Source of the DNA: Chlamydiales bacterium
Lineage (GTDB): Bacteria > Chlamydiota > Chlamydiia > Chlamydiales > Criblamydiaceae
Assembly (NCBI GenBank): GCA_024233575.1
Contig: JACKPN010000005.1
Location: 62,001 to 126,000 of the forward strand
Direction: 5' to 3'
Length of the DNA stretch: 64,000 nt
Below, piece by piece: positions 35,015-42,926 of the stretch (its first letter is position 1; the number at the start of each line of letters is the position of its first letter). Position numbers and translations under genes: made by a program. The notes beneath the pieces were generated by a model that did no database searches, had not been told where the DNA came from, and saw nothing but the letters and a program-made list of their open reading frames with translations.

Positions 35015-36091
35015 TTACATTTTACAGGCATCGTGAGGGTTCTGGATCTCATCAGCATAAAGTGCATCAGCTTCTATCGAAGCAGACTGAAAACCTGCAG
35101 CTTGAGGAATTTGTGGGTTAACACCTTTTCGTTTTAACGCCTCAACTAAAGTGATGAGTAATTGACTATTTGCAAACTCAGCTTGGATAACCCGATTTAG
35201 TGTTGCTGTATCACCAGCCCAGGCTGCTTTGATGCGCTTAACTTCTAATTTTTTATCTTCAAAAAAAGTTGATTCAAAACGTAATTGCAATTCCTTAATA
35301 GTTAATCGATCTAACTCTGAAGAGTCTACAGCAGGCTTAGAGTCTGGAACTTTAATATCTGAATGCATCTCTTGGCACGCGCGAACAACCCCTTGCATCA
35401 CATGAGCATATATATCCGCTGGAGTGGAAGAAGAATCAAAAACACCTTCTCCCCCTTGTAATGCTAATTCTAAATTTTGCATTCCCTCTCTAATTAATGC
35501 TTCTCCCATTTTTCTCATTCGGTCATGAGATTCACCTCTGCTAGCTTCTCTTTTCTCCTGAGCTGCAGGGTGACTTACCTTTTCATTTTTGATAAGCCGA
35601 GCAGAAAGTGATAGTTCACGAGATGTGACAACAAGAGTATATGTTTGATCGATTTCAAGCTCTTCTGGAAGTTCTAACTCAACTTTTCGATCGCTTTTTA
35701 GGACAGTTTGTTGTTGGGTAATTTCCCCGGTAACAGAGTTCATAATTTTAGGACCAATCGGCCTTCCTTTTTCAAAAAAACCAGCTTGAATAACGAGATT
35801 ACGAATCTGTTCAATAGTCACTTTTAACTGTTGAGGATTGGTCTCTTTTAGTAGCGGTTTAACATTGCGATCTTCAGTTTGATCATGATACCTATAGCAT
35901 GTAAAGGAATATTTTTCAGCTGTAGAAGGATTGATATCTTGCGGAAGATGTATGCTAATTTTTGTTTTAGCATCTTTAAACTTTAAATCCACTACACGAA
36001 CATCCAAGCCACCATGAGAAACACCCCCTCTCCATGTATTTGGACCTTCCCAAGCAAAACTTATGATGATTGTATTATTTACTGCTGACAT
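35015..36091 (-). CDS. Hypothetical protein, unknown family
   Basis: 358 residues, soluble, no membrane segment or signal peptide. The N-terminal part (1-175) is beta-rich, with a possible internal repeat: strands near I-S-I-H-L-P-Q-D-I-N and V-E-L-E-L-P-E-E-L-E each precede a Y-[ST]-[FL] strand. The C-terminal part (180-358) is helical and charged. I recognise no domain. AT-rich codon use and the isolated position between a degenerate dehydrogenase and an SDR gene suggest an accessory gene, possibly a secreted effector, but nothing in the sequence proves this. Confidence 0.65.
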   Translation of the reverse strand: MSAVNNTIIISFAWEGPNTWRGGVSHGGLDVRVVDLKFKDAKTKISIHLPQDINPSTAEKYSFTCYRYHDQTEDRNVKPLLKETNPQQLKVTIEQIRNLVIQAGFFEKGRPIGPKIMNSVTGEITQQQTVLKSDRKVELELPEELEIDQTYTLVVTSRELSLSARLIKNEKVSHPAAQEKREASRGESHDRMRKMGEALIREGMQNLELALQGGEGVFDSSSTPADIYAHVMQGVVRACQEMHSDIKVPDSKPAVDSSELDRLTIKELQLRFESTFFEDKKLEVKRIKAAWAGDTATLNRVIQAEFANSQLLITLVEALKRKGVNPQIPQAAGFQSASIEADALYADEIQNPHDACKM

Positions 36092-36172
36092 AACAACTTC
36101 GCCTGCTAATAGACCTAAATTGAGGAAAAAAATGTATCCATTTATGCAGATTTATTCAAGCTAATTTCCAAA

Positions 36173-36194
36173 ATATACCGAAAAAGATTCAAAT
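36173..36194 (+). repeat. Single end of family II element (TATACCGAA)
   Basis: TATACCGAAAAAGATTCAAA matches the terminal repeat of the complete element at 33715-33877 closely; no second arm is visible within 200 bases. Confidence 0.5.
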
Positions 36195-36270
36195 ACCTTG
36201 AGGTTCTTAAAAGAAGAGTTATATACTGACCAATACTCGTCTTCTGAAAAAAAATATATAGGATAATGAT

Positions 36271-37083
36271 ATGGAACATAAAAGCTTAGTTAAGGGTCGA
36301 ATGGTATTTATCACAGGCGCCTCCAGCGGCATAGGCAAAGCTTGTGCAGAACAATTCGCCCAACTAGGAGCCAACCTGATCATAACAGCAAGAAGATTTG
36401 ATCGACTAAATGCTACCGCAACAGAACTCTCGTCAAAATACGGCATTAAATGCATTCCGCTCCAACTTGATGTACGTGACAACGAACAAGTTGAAAACGT
36501 CTTTAAAAACCTTGAAAAAGAGCATATCGAAGTAGATATTTTGGTCAATAATGCTGGACTAGCGCTTTCTTCCGACAAGTTGCAAGAGGGGAAGGTTAGC
36601 AATTGGGATACGATGATTGATACCAATCTCAAAGGACTTCTCTATGTAACAAAAGCGGTACTACCATCTATGCTCAAAAAAAACCACGGTCATATCATTA
36701 ACATTGGTTCTGTTGCAGGTCATGGTTGCTATCCATCCGGTAATGTTTACTGCGCAACAAAATATGCCGTCAGAGCCATTAGCAAGTCATTGCGCCTTGA
36801 TCTAATCGGCACTGCGATTCGAGTCAGCGAAATTGATCCGGGTGCCGTTGAAACAGAATTTAGCGAAATCCGTTGGAATGATAAGGAAAAAGCAAAAAAA
36901 TTATACCAGGGATTTAGCCCTCTAGTTGCCGAAGACATTGCTGACGCTGTCATCTATTGTGCAACAAGGCCATTACATATGAATGTGGCTGAGCTTATAG
37001 TTTTCCCGCAAGCTCAGGCATCTCTTACTGATATTTACCGACAAGGAGACATTGCAAAAGATGTATTTGCGGTTACTAAGTAG
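36271..37083 (+). CDS. Short-chain dehydrogenase/reductase, YdfG-like
   Basis: 270 residues, classical SDR. T-G-A-S-S-G-I-G near residue 15 binds NAD(P); the following A-R-R at the end of strand 2 suits NADP. N-N-A-G is near 92, the catalytic Ser lies in I-G-S-V-A-G, and Y-C-A-T-K is the Tyr-x-x-x-Lys pair. The nearest family I recognise is the 3-hydroxy acid/serine dehydrogenase group (YdfG), which oxidises L-serine, L-allo-threonine or 3-hydroxypropionate; substrate specificity is not proven. AGGATAATGAT precedes the ATG. Its end overlaps the possible upstream start of the methyltransferase, so the two may form an operon. Confidence 0.88.
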   Translation: MEHKSLVKGRMVFITGASSGIGKACAEQFAQLGANLIITARRFDRLNATATELSSKYGIKCIPLQLDVRDNEQVENVFKNLEKEHIEVDILVNNAGLALSSDKLQEGKVSNWDTMIDTNLKGLLYVTKAVLPSMLKKNHGHIINIGSVAGHGCYPSGNVYCATKYAVRAISKSLRLDLIGTAIRVSEIDPGAVETEFSEIRWNDKEKAKKLYQGFSPLVAEDIADAVIYCATRPLHMNVAELIVFPQAQASLTDIYRQGDIAKDVFAVTK

Positions 37084-37168
37084 TTTTTATGTTCCTTGCA
37101 TGGAAGTTATCTTTGCAATCAGTTTGCTTACGGCAAATCACTTAGATGCAAATCAGGAAGAAGGTTAT

Positions 37169-38014
37169 ATGGATCTATGGGAAGCTGAGAGTTATGATGA
37201 AAATACTCAGTTACAGTATGCTATCGCATCAAATTTTTTAACACTCCTTCAAGAAAAGTATTCTCTCTCCTCAAATGCTATTGTATTAGATATTGGATGT
37301 GGGAATGGCCGAATAACAAGTTCCATCCTGGAAAAATATCCCCATGTTCAAATCTTAGGCATAGATTCTTCTGTTGATATGATTCGCTTTGCTAGCCAAC
37401 ATTTTGCTAACGGACAAATGCAATTTGTTGTAGACCGCGCAGAAGAATTGAAAACTGTTCAACCGCAAAGCGTTGATGCTATTATGTCCTTTTCCTGTCT
37501 TCACTGGGTAATGGATCAAAAAAGCGCTTATCAAAGCATGTATAAAGCTTTAAAACCTGAAGGTTGGATGGGGTTGATGTTTGCTGCCCAAACAGAAAGT
37601 GATGACCCATTAGATCATGCCTATGCGCAAGCAATTCATGAAGATCCTTGGCAAGAGTATTTTTTTTGTGACACAACAGAAGTTGACTGGAACTTTGCTA
37701 AACCTGAACAAATAGAAAGAGAATTGAAAGAAAGCGGGTTTGAGGTCATCTACATCGGAACGCAAGATTTTGAACATCAGTTCGAAAATGTTGATAGATT
37801 TAAAAATTGGGTGTTAGCCTGCGCTCAGCAATTGAAGTTGCTGCCTGTTGAATTACGCGAAAGTTGCGCTGAACGCATTGCCTCTCTATATCTTCAAGCA
37901 ACGAATTTTCAACCCAAATCGGGAGAGTGCATCTACCGATTTGATCCGTTCATGGTTATTGCAAAAAAGTCTAGGCCCGCTAATTGTGAACCCATCTTAT
38001 TAAAAAGTGATTAA
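37169..38014 (+). CDS. Class I SAM-dependent methyltransferase
   Basis: 281 residues from ATG 37169, which follows a strong GGAAGAAGG ribosome-binding site; the frame opens further upstream at 37052 inside the SDR gene. The SAM site is clear: V-L-D-I-G-C-G-N-G-R (motif I), I-L-G-I-D-S-S (motif II), then A-I-M-S-F-S-C-L-H-W-V (motif IV/post-motif). It resembles trans-aconitate or Methyltransf_11/25 type enzymes; the acceptor is unknown. If the longer start were used, M-E-V-I-F-A-I-S-L-L would give a hydrophobic N-terminus, which is another reading. Downstream of an SDR in the same direction. Confidence 0.85.
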   Translation: MDLWEAESYDENTQLQYAIASNFLTLLQEKYSLSSNAIVLDIGCGNGRITSSILEKYPHVQILGIDSSVDMIRFASQHFANGQMQFVVDRAEELKTVQPQSVDAIMSFSCLHWVMDQKSAYQSMYKALKPEGWMGLMFAAQTESDDPLDHAYAQAIHEDPWQEYFFCDTTEVDWNFAKPEQIERELKESGFEVIYIGTQDFEHQFENVDRFKNWVLACAQQLKLLPVELRESCAERIASLYLQATNFQPKSGECIYRFDPFMVIAKKSRPANCEPILLKSD

Positions 38015-38318
38015 TGACAATGTTTCTCCAGGAAATCAAAGCTCGACAACGTTAATATGCGAAACATTTTGCCAAGGAGATAGTTCCTTTCCTGGTGAAT
38101 AAAGGACTTTAATACGGTATTTTTTTATTAAGACAAGTTCATACACCTTAACCCCTTTTAATATTCAGAGAACAGTTAAAGCTATACCGAAGTTGAATCA
38201 ACTTCTACATATCCTACTTTTATTTATTTTATATTTAATCATAATCTGATTTTAAATTTGACAGTTCTTGCCTTTTAGCGTATAATTTGCGCCGATTATG
38301 ATTAAAATAAGGTAATAC
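38015..38318. other. Intergenic region with consensus promoter and inverted repeats
   Basis: The left half holds nothing recognisable. A family II end near 38184 (TATACCGAA) runs into a perfect palindrome GAAGTTGA-A-TCAACTTC. The right half contains the promoter and flanking inverted repeat of the caspase-like gene, listed separately. Confidence 0.5.
38234..38306 (+). promoter_or_regulatory. Consensus promoter framed by a 13-bp perfect inverted repeat
   Basis: TTGACA (38258-38263), exactly 17 bases, TATAAT (38281-38286): a perfect sigma-70 family promoter. TTTAATCATAATC at 38234-38246 and GATTATGATTAAA at 38294-38306 are perfect inverted copies on either side; the right arm covers the expected transcription start. 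The gene's ATG follows at 38319 with AAGG before it. The arms could be operators or, if transcription starts further upstream, an RNA stem. Confidence 0.7.
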
Positions 38319-39581
38319 ATGGCATCGTTATCAAATACTTTATTGATGATTCCAAGAGAACTTCCAAGCTATCTAAAGGTAGCCTATTCGTTGCGTTACG
38401 CAAATGAGCAAAATACAGGGAATTTTCTCGCACGTATTACCACTGTTGCGCAACGCATCTTTGCTCTGATTAAAGAGCTTATTTATTACAGACCAACCCT
38501 TGGAGATTTCGATACGAACAGGAAAAAGCTTAAAGAGGATTTTGAGGTAATCAATCAAACCGTATCAAAAAATCAAAAACCTCTTTGCGTCTATTTTGTT
38601 AGTGCCCAGGATCATAATGGAGCTATTTTGGGGAATCAGCTTTATTACTATCATCATTACAAAATTCAAGGTTTACAAAAACATTTTGCCGTTGCCCCAA
38701 AGCTTGTTTCTTCTCAAGATGAGATGAAAACATTTATGACCTCCATTCGGCAACAGCATAAAGGTAGGGAGATTAAATTTGTTGATGTCGTTTCTCATGG
38801 CAGTAAATCTTCTTTAGGAATTGATACCCTTAACAAATCTTCGATTAATGCCAAACGATTGAGAGATGACCTTTTTTCTGACTGTGCTCCTGATGCGACA
38901 ATCTTATTGGATGCATGCTTTACTGGACTAGGAGACAAGAATATTGCAGACGAAATTGCGCGAAAAACTCCAGGAAGAAAAATTTTGGCTCCAGGTCCTT
39001 CGATGTATTTTTCAAAGCCTGTAGTTCGAGTAAGGAAAAATCAGCCTCAGGTAGTGTCTGCTGTGCATGGATTTGCAATTTTTAATGCTTACGTATGCAA
39101 ATCCTTTTCATATGCAGCGAGCAAACCAACGCAATACCCATATGTAAAAGACAAATCTCTACAGAAAGACATCACATTAATCGCCCATTCTTCAATACTG
39201 CGAAGCGCTTGGTTTGATCGATTCGTGGGAGAGGATAGAGAAGACTTTAGGAACCAAATAATTACTATTTATAACCAACTTTCTCAGGAAACTAAAGCTC
39301 TAGTCATAAAGAAAATTTGCGAAAATCAGAAACTCCTTACACAAGCTGAAGGTGAAACTTTCCTTCGGAATTGTCCTCTTGATTATAATGTTCGATCTGC
39401 ATTTCGATCGATTTTTGATGAATTAACTTACGAAGTGCGCGAGTATTCTACAGTTAAGTGGGCAAAGCTATTCCTTAGCATTCAGAACGTAGTGGAAGTG
39501 ATACAAGCAGGGTTTCGCACCCTCACTTGCAGACAGGCAATTGCACCCATTCAGCACCTAGCTAAACCACTTTCTATCTAG
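38319..39581 (+). CDS. Caspase-like (clan CD) cysteine peptidase candidate
   Basis: 420 residues, no signal peptide, no clear membrane segment. Two motifs sit at the spacing of caspases and related C13/C14/C25 peptidases. One is a hydrophobic strand ending in His-Gly (D-V-V-S-H-G-S, near 165); the other, 50 residues later, is a hydrophobic strand ending in Asp-Ala-Cys (I-L-L-D-A-C-F-T-G-L-G, near 207). An earlier strand P-L-C-V-Y-F-V fits the first strand of the fold. The C-terminal half is helical and unrecognised. Expression from a perfect consensus promoter is expected. Proteolysis of a host target is possible but inferred. Confidence 0.7.
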   Translation: MASLSNTLLMIPRELPSYLKVAYSLRYANEQNTGNFLARITTVAQRIFALIKELIYYRPTLGDFDTNRKKLKEDFEVINQTVSKNQKPLCVYFVSAQDHNGAILGNQLYYYHHYKIQGLQKHFAVAPKLVSSQDEMKTFMTSIRQQHKGREIKFVDVVSHGSKSSLGIDTLNKSSINAKRLRDDLFSDCAPDATILLDACFTGLGDKNIADEIARKTPGRKILAPGPSMYFSKPVVRVRKNQPQVVSAVHGFAIFNAYVCKSFSYAASKPTQYPYVKDKSLQKDITLIAHSSILRSAWFDRFVGEDREDFRNQIITIYNQLSQETKALVIKKICENQKLLTQAEGETFLRNCPLDYNVRSAFRSIFDELTYEVREYSTVKWAKLFLSIQNVVEVIQAGFRTLTCRQAIAPIQHLAKPLSI

Positions 39582-39597
39582 AATATATCCCGAATAG

Positions 39598-39788
39598 TTT
39601 ACGTCGGCAACAACGGAAATCGCCGTTCAAAACGATGCTCAAGGATTACGCAAAAATAAAAAAGCAGCTCAAGAGGGTGGAGAAATTGCTGGTAATGCGA
39701 GGAAAGAACTAGAGCAAAAAAGCGGCCGCAAAGTAAAGTTGTGAGCGAATCGAACTTTCTAGATGTTAATCCTGTAGAAGTAATCTAA
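39598..39788 (+). pseudogene. Remnant of a DinD-like / phage-type protein C-terminus
   Basis: Frame one reads A-Q-G-L-R-K-N-K-K-A-A-Q-E-G-G-E and I-A-G-N-A-R-K-E-L-E-Q-K-S-G-R-K-V, then breaks at GTAAAGTTGTG. The next frame continues V-V-S-E-S-N-F-L-D-V-N-P to a stop at 39786-39788. The G-G-x-I-A-G-N-A-R-x-x-L-E-x-K-[ST]-G-[KR]-x-V-V pattern is that of the C-terminus of DNA-damage-inducible protein D. No start and no N-terminal part remain, and there is a frameshift. It marks the left side of a possible integrated region. Confidence 0.6.
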
Positions 39789-39791
39789 CCG

Positions 39792-40637
39792 ATGAAAAAT
39801 AGAAAAAAAACTGTCTTAATCACTGGTGCTAGTCAAGGGGTCGGTCAGGCTATTGCCTATCGCTTTGCCTCAGATAAGGCCAATGTAGTTATTGCCTCAA
39901 AGGACAATCCTTCTCAAGTTCAAGAAACAATTGATGGCATCTTCAAAGTTGGAGGGCAAGCTTTAGCATGCGATATTGATGTGCGCGATTGCAATCAACT
40001 AAAGAATCTGGTAGATCAAACCATTGCCCGCTTTAAAGGGATTGATATTCTGGTCAATAACACGAGTGCCCCCTGTTTCAATGATACCTTCCATACAACA
40101 CCTGAACAGTTTGACCTGATTGTATCAACTAGCGTTCGTGCAGCCTTTTTTCTTTCACAGATTTGCTTTCCTCACCTGAAAGAAGCTGAAAAACCTCACA
40201 TTATCAATATCGCACCTCCTCTTAACCTCGAAGAACAATGGTTAAGAGATCATCTTCCATTCTCTATAGGTAAATATGGAATGAGCCTATGCACAAGAGG
40301 AATGGCGGCACAATTTCGTGAAGCAGGAATCGCTGTTAATTCCCTTTGGCCCCAAACCAATATTGCTACTCAAAGGCTCAAAGATCACCTTTCTCCCCAA
40401 GTGTATGCAGGCAGCCGCTTACCTTCTATTATGGCAGATGCAGCTTATGCGCTGTCCCTTCGGGCTTTTGAAGAAGCAACAGGCCAATTTTTTGTTGATG
40501 AGACCCTGCTCAGAGAAACAGGCATTACTGATTTTTCTTGCTACGCAGTGGACCCGACACAGCCATTGGTTCAAACCTTATTCTTGCCATTAAAGGAAGG
40601 AATGATACCTATCTCTCGAGAGTTCTTCCGTTCGTAA
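39792..40637 (+). CDS. Short-chain dehydrogenase, HSDL2-like
   Basis: 281 residues. T-G-A-S-Q-G-V-G-Q-A is the nucleotide site, N-N-T-S-A stands where N-N-A-S-A is usual, and the block I-N-I-A-P-P-L-N-L with S-I-G-K-Y-G-M-S-L-C, then N-S-L-W-P, is the pattern of hydroxysteroid dehydrogenase-like protein 2 and its bacterial relatives. In the catalytic Y-x-x-x-K the Tyr is replaced: the sequence around it is F-S-I-G-K, so the usual Tyr position is Phe, four before the Lys. This makes normal SDR catalysis doubtful. The C-terminal SCP2 domain of animal HSDL2 is absent. Substrate unknown, perhaps lipid-related. It starts four bases after the DinD-like remnant. Confidence 0.85.
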   Translation: MKNRKKTVLITGASQGVGQAIAYRFASDKANVVIASKDNPSQVQETIDGIFKVGGQALACDIDVRDCNQLKNLVDQTIARFKGIDILVNNTSAPCFNDTFHTTPEQFDLIVSTSVRAAFFLSQICFPHLKEAEKPHIINIAPPLNLEEQWLRDHLPFSIGKYGMSLCTRGMAAQFREAGIAVNSLWPQTNIATQRLKDHLSPQVYAGSRLPSIMADAAYALSLRAFEEATGQFFVDETLLRETGITDFSCYAVDPTQPLVQTLFLPLKEGMIPISREFFRS

Positions 40638-40647
40638 AGCTAGATTT

Positions 40648-41451
40648 CTAGTCTCTTTCTGTTGGTTGCATTTCATACTCGGTATATTTCAACGATTTTC
40701 CTTTACATTGCTCGACAGGATACTTTTGCTGCATCTTCTCAAATTTTTGGTGCGCCGCTTCGATGGGATCGATATTGAGTTTATAAGCCAGATAGAGAAC
40801 AGCATTAAATACATCCGCAACTTCATCCCTAATTTTTTGCAATGTCTTTTCATCGGGGTGATAACTTTGGTCTTCGCTCATCCAGCGGAATAAATCGAGC
40901 AATTCTCCAGCTTCCGAGGCAAGGTCCATCACCAAATTTTTAGGAGAATGAAACTGCTCCCATTCTCTGACCTGGTAAAAATCAAGCTGAGATGCCAATA
41001 CTTGTTCATGAGGAGCTCTAAGTCGAGAAGATTTGTATTCTGAAAAAAAAGTATTTACTGGAAGAAACAATGGACTCGGCAACGCATCCACAGAAAACCA
41101 TTGCCATTCTTCACATTTCTGGGGTTCGAGTAATTCAGGTTCTCCTTCAAATTGATCGACTATAGCAAAAAGGGTAATGTAGTGTCTCCCATCAATGACA
41201 TCATTGCTCCAAGAGCCAGTCTGAACGGAGAGTGCTTGAAGACCTGTTTCTTCACTCAGCTCTCGTTTTGCACAATCTTCAACAGATTCTCCGAATTCAA
41301 GATGTCCGCCAGGAGCAGCCCAATCACCTACGCCATGGGCACCTTTTCGTTTGCCAAGGAGAACTTTGCCTTCTTTAAATACAAACACTCCAACACCAAC
41401 CCCTGGCTTTCTCTTATCAGGTTGAATTTCCAATGCAATTCCATTCGACAT
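40648..41451 (-). CDS. Nudix hydrolase fused to a MazG-like nucleotide pyrophosphatase
   Basis: 267 residues in two domains. The N-terminal Nudix (about 15-145) carries the complete box G-x5-E-x7-R-E-L-x-E-E-x-G-L (G-H-L-E-F-G-E then R-E-L-S-E-E-T-G-L). The C-terminal domain (about 155-250) has the all-alpha NTP pyrophosphatase pattern L-A-S-E-A-G-E-L-L-D-L-F-R-W and D-E-V-A-D-V-F-N-A-V-L-Y of the dCTPP1/MazG-like group, with both metal-binding Glu/Asp pairs. It probably removes damaged or excess nucleotides. The fusion couples two sanitising activities in one chain. A MITE end lies right upstream. Confidence 0.85.
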   Translation of the reverse strand: MSNGIALEIQPDKRKPGVGVGVFVFKEGKVLLGKRKGAHGVGDWAAPGGHLEFGESVEDCAKRELSEETGLQALSVQTGSWSNDVIDGRHYITLFAIVDQFEGEPELLEPQKCEEWQWFSVDALPSPLFLPVNTFFSEYKSSRLRAPHEQVLASQLDFYQVREWEQFHSPKNLVMDLASEAGELLDLFRWMSEDQSYHPDEKTLQKIRDEVADVFNAVLYLAYKLNIDPIEAAHQKFEKMQQKYPVEQCKGKSLKYTEYEMQPTERD

Positions 41452-41465
41452 AAAAATACCTCAAG

Positions 41466-41511
41466 TAAAAATGAAAAAGGCCTTCATTCCTTAATTTGAC
41501 GACACGCTCTA
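41466..41511 (-). repeat. Left end of MITE family I (partial copy)
   Basis: Read on the minus strand from 41511, TAGAGCGTGTCGTCAAATTA and the next 25 bases match the left end of the element at 24812-24978 with few differences. The rest is missing. It sits between the Nudix-MazG gene (upstream of its start) and the end of the Ppx-like gene. Confidence 0.7.
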
Positions 41512-41520
41512 ATCCTCTTT

Positions 41521-42531
41521 TCATTTCCAAAAAGACTCATAAATTAGTGCTCCATCTGCATTGTTAACATTGTGGATACACATCTTCTCAATTCCCAATC
41601 CCTGCATAACACCAAAAGCCAGTATTGTATTTGAGCCTTCGCAAAAGGCAAAATCTCCACCATCAAAATCTGCATCAGTTTTACCCGCCAATCCCTGGAC
41701 CACAGCAGCTATATCATCAAAGCAAAATGCATTCTTTCCAACGGTGGCAGCTATACCATGCCCAAACACACTTCCTGCCCCCACAACTTTTGTCGAAGAG
41801 TCTTTAAGTTTATCACTGATTGATGTACTGACTTTTTGAGATAGGCTATACGCATATGTTTGCGCTCGAAGAACATCGCTATCAGACATCGGATTTGGAG
41901 TTTTACATTCTTTAATGTTCTGGCATTGAATGTTACCGATAATGTAATCGTTAAATGCACCTACGCCCTCTTCACCACAATCAATTAGGTATGAGCCATC
42001 CGACGCCATTCCTACAAATTGAATACTACCTCCGCCAATATCCCATACAATAAGGTTTTCAGGTTGAATATCTATTTTTGAAAGAACGGCTTGAAACGCC
42101 AATTTTCCTTCCAAATTCTGATCAATGACATGTATTTTGATAGCAGTCTCGTCCTGAATTTCTTTTGCAAACTCAAGTCCATTGGAAGCAGAACGAAAAG
42201 AAGCAGTGGCAATCGCGACAATACCGTCTGCTTTAAATGAATGTGCAACATTTACGGCACTCTTAAACGCTTCTAACCCCTGCCTCATAACTTTGTCAGA
42301 TAGTCTGTTACCGTTATCTTTAGAAATCCCCTCATAAAAATTAACAAAATATCTTTGACTGTGTAACAGTTTCACAATTTTATTTGTTTTTATGTCTACT
42401 TCAGCCACTTGTAATTTAGGCCCCCCCATTCCTATGTCTATAGCTGCACGTATCACATGGTCTTGGTTTGTTGCAAAAAGAGTAGAACTCAAAAGAAACA
42501 CGTTTAAAACAAATGCCACCAATCTAATCAT
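41521..42531 (-). CDS. Exported Ppx/GppA-like phosphatase
   Basis: 336 residues from ATG 42531 (a TTG codon precedes it). A typical Sec signal peptide covers about 1-20 (hydrophobic core L-V-A-F-V-L-N-V-F-L-L, A-T-N-Q after it). The rest is an actin-like ATPase fold of the exopolyphosphatase/guanosine pentaphosphatase family: phosphate loop 1 A-A-I-D-I-G-M-G-G, and V-W-D-I-G-G-G-S-I-Q-F-V for loop 2. Family members are cytoplasmic, so a secreted form is unusual and suggests action on polyphosphate or a nucleotide outside the cytoplasm, perhaps in the inclusion. Substrate unproven. It has several Cys that could form disulfides. Confidence 0.8.
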   Translation of the reverse strand: MIRLVAFVLNVFLLSSTLFATNQDHVIRAAIDIGMGGPKLQVAEVDIKTNKIVKLLHSQRYFVNFYEGISKDNGNRLSDKVMRQGLEAFKSAVNVAHSFKADGIVAIATASFRSASNGLEFAKEIQDETAIKIHVIDQNLEGKLAFQAVLSKIDIQPENLIVWDIGGGSIQFVGMASDGSYLIDCGEEGVGAFNDYIIGNIQCQNIKECKTPNPMSDSDVLRAQTYAYSLSQKVSTSISDKLKDSSTKVVGAGSVFGHGIAATVGKNAFCFDDIAAVVQGLAGKTDADFDGGDFAFCEGSNTILAFGVMQGLGIEKMCIHNVNNADGALIYESFWK

Positions 42532-42926
42532 CAACGTCTCATAGTAAAGTTAGAGGAAGATTATGCAACTTCTTTTGCCAAAAAACAAGGAATAGTTCGT
42601 TTACTTAACCTTACGTCCCATGTTCAATTCCTTTTAATTCGCGAGGAGGATAGATAATCCTGAGAACGACACCATCTTCCCTCTTGAGAATTAGCTGATT
42701 TAAGGGGAGTGCTTATGTAAAATCCGGACCATATCCGGAACAGACACTTCAAATTGGCACCTCAAAATAATTTTTGAAGCACCCGTTTGGGTGATTTAAG
42801 AAAATCTAGAATTCCGGACATATTCCGGATTCTAAGGATTGAGTGCTACGATGAACACTTCCTCTATAACAGACAACAAAAAAATTGACAGAAATTCGAG
42901 GCCTGGTGGCCTCAAAAACCCAAAAC
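42532..42926. other. Intergenic region holding repeat copy A
   Basis: Contains the first copy of the 201-bp direct repeat (42630-42830). Directly left of it on the minus strand is ATGGGACGTAAGGTTAAGTAA, a six-codon dead remnant in the position of the integrase start. A GAGGCC-TGGT-GGCCTC hairpin (42898-42913) lies just past the stop of the next gene and may terminate it. Confidence 0.6.
42630..42830. repeat. 201-bp direct repeat, copy A
   Basis: Identical to 44615-44815 apart from one base I can see (GAACGACACC versus GAACGGCACC). Contains two 17-bp boxes TCCGGA-N5-TCCGGA (42723-42739 and 42813-42829) 90 bp apart, and a CACCC/GGGTG hairpin between. Same orientation as copy B; the pair encloses 1.8 kb. 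Confidence 0.9.
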
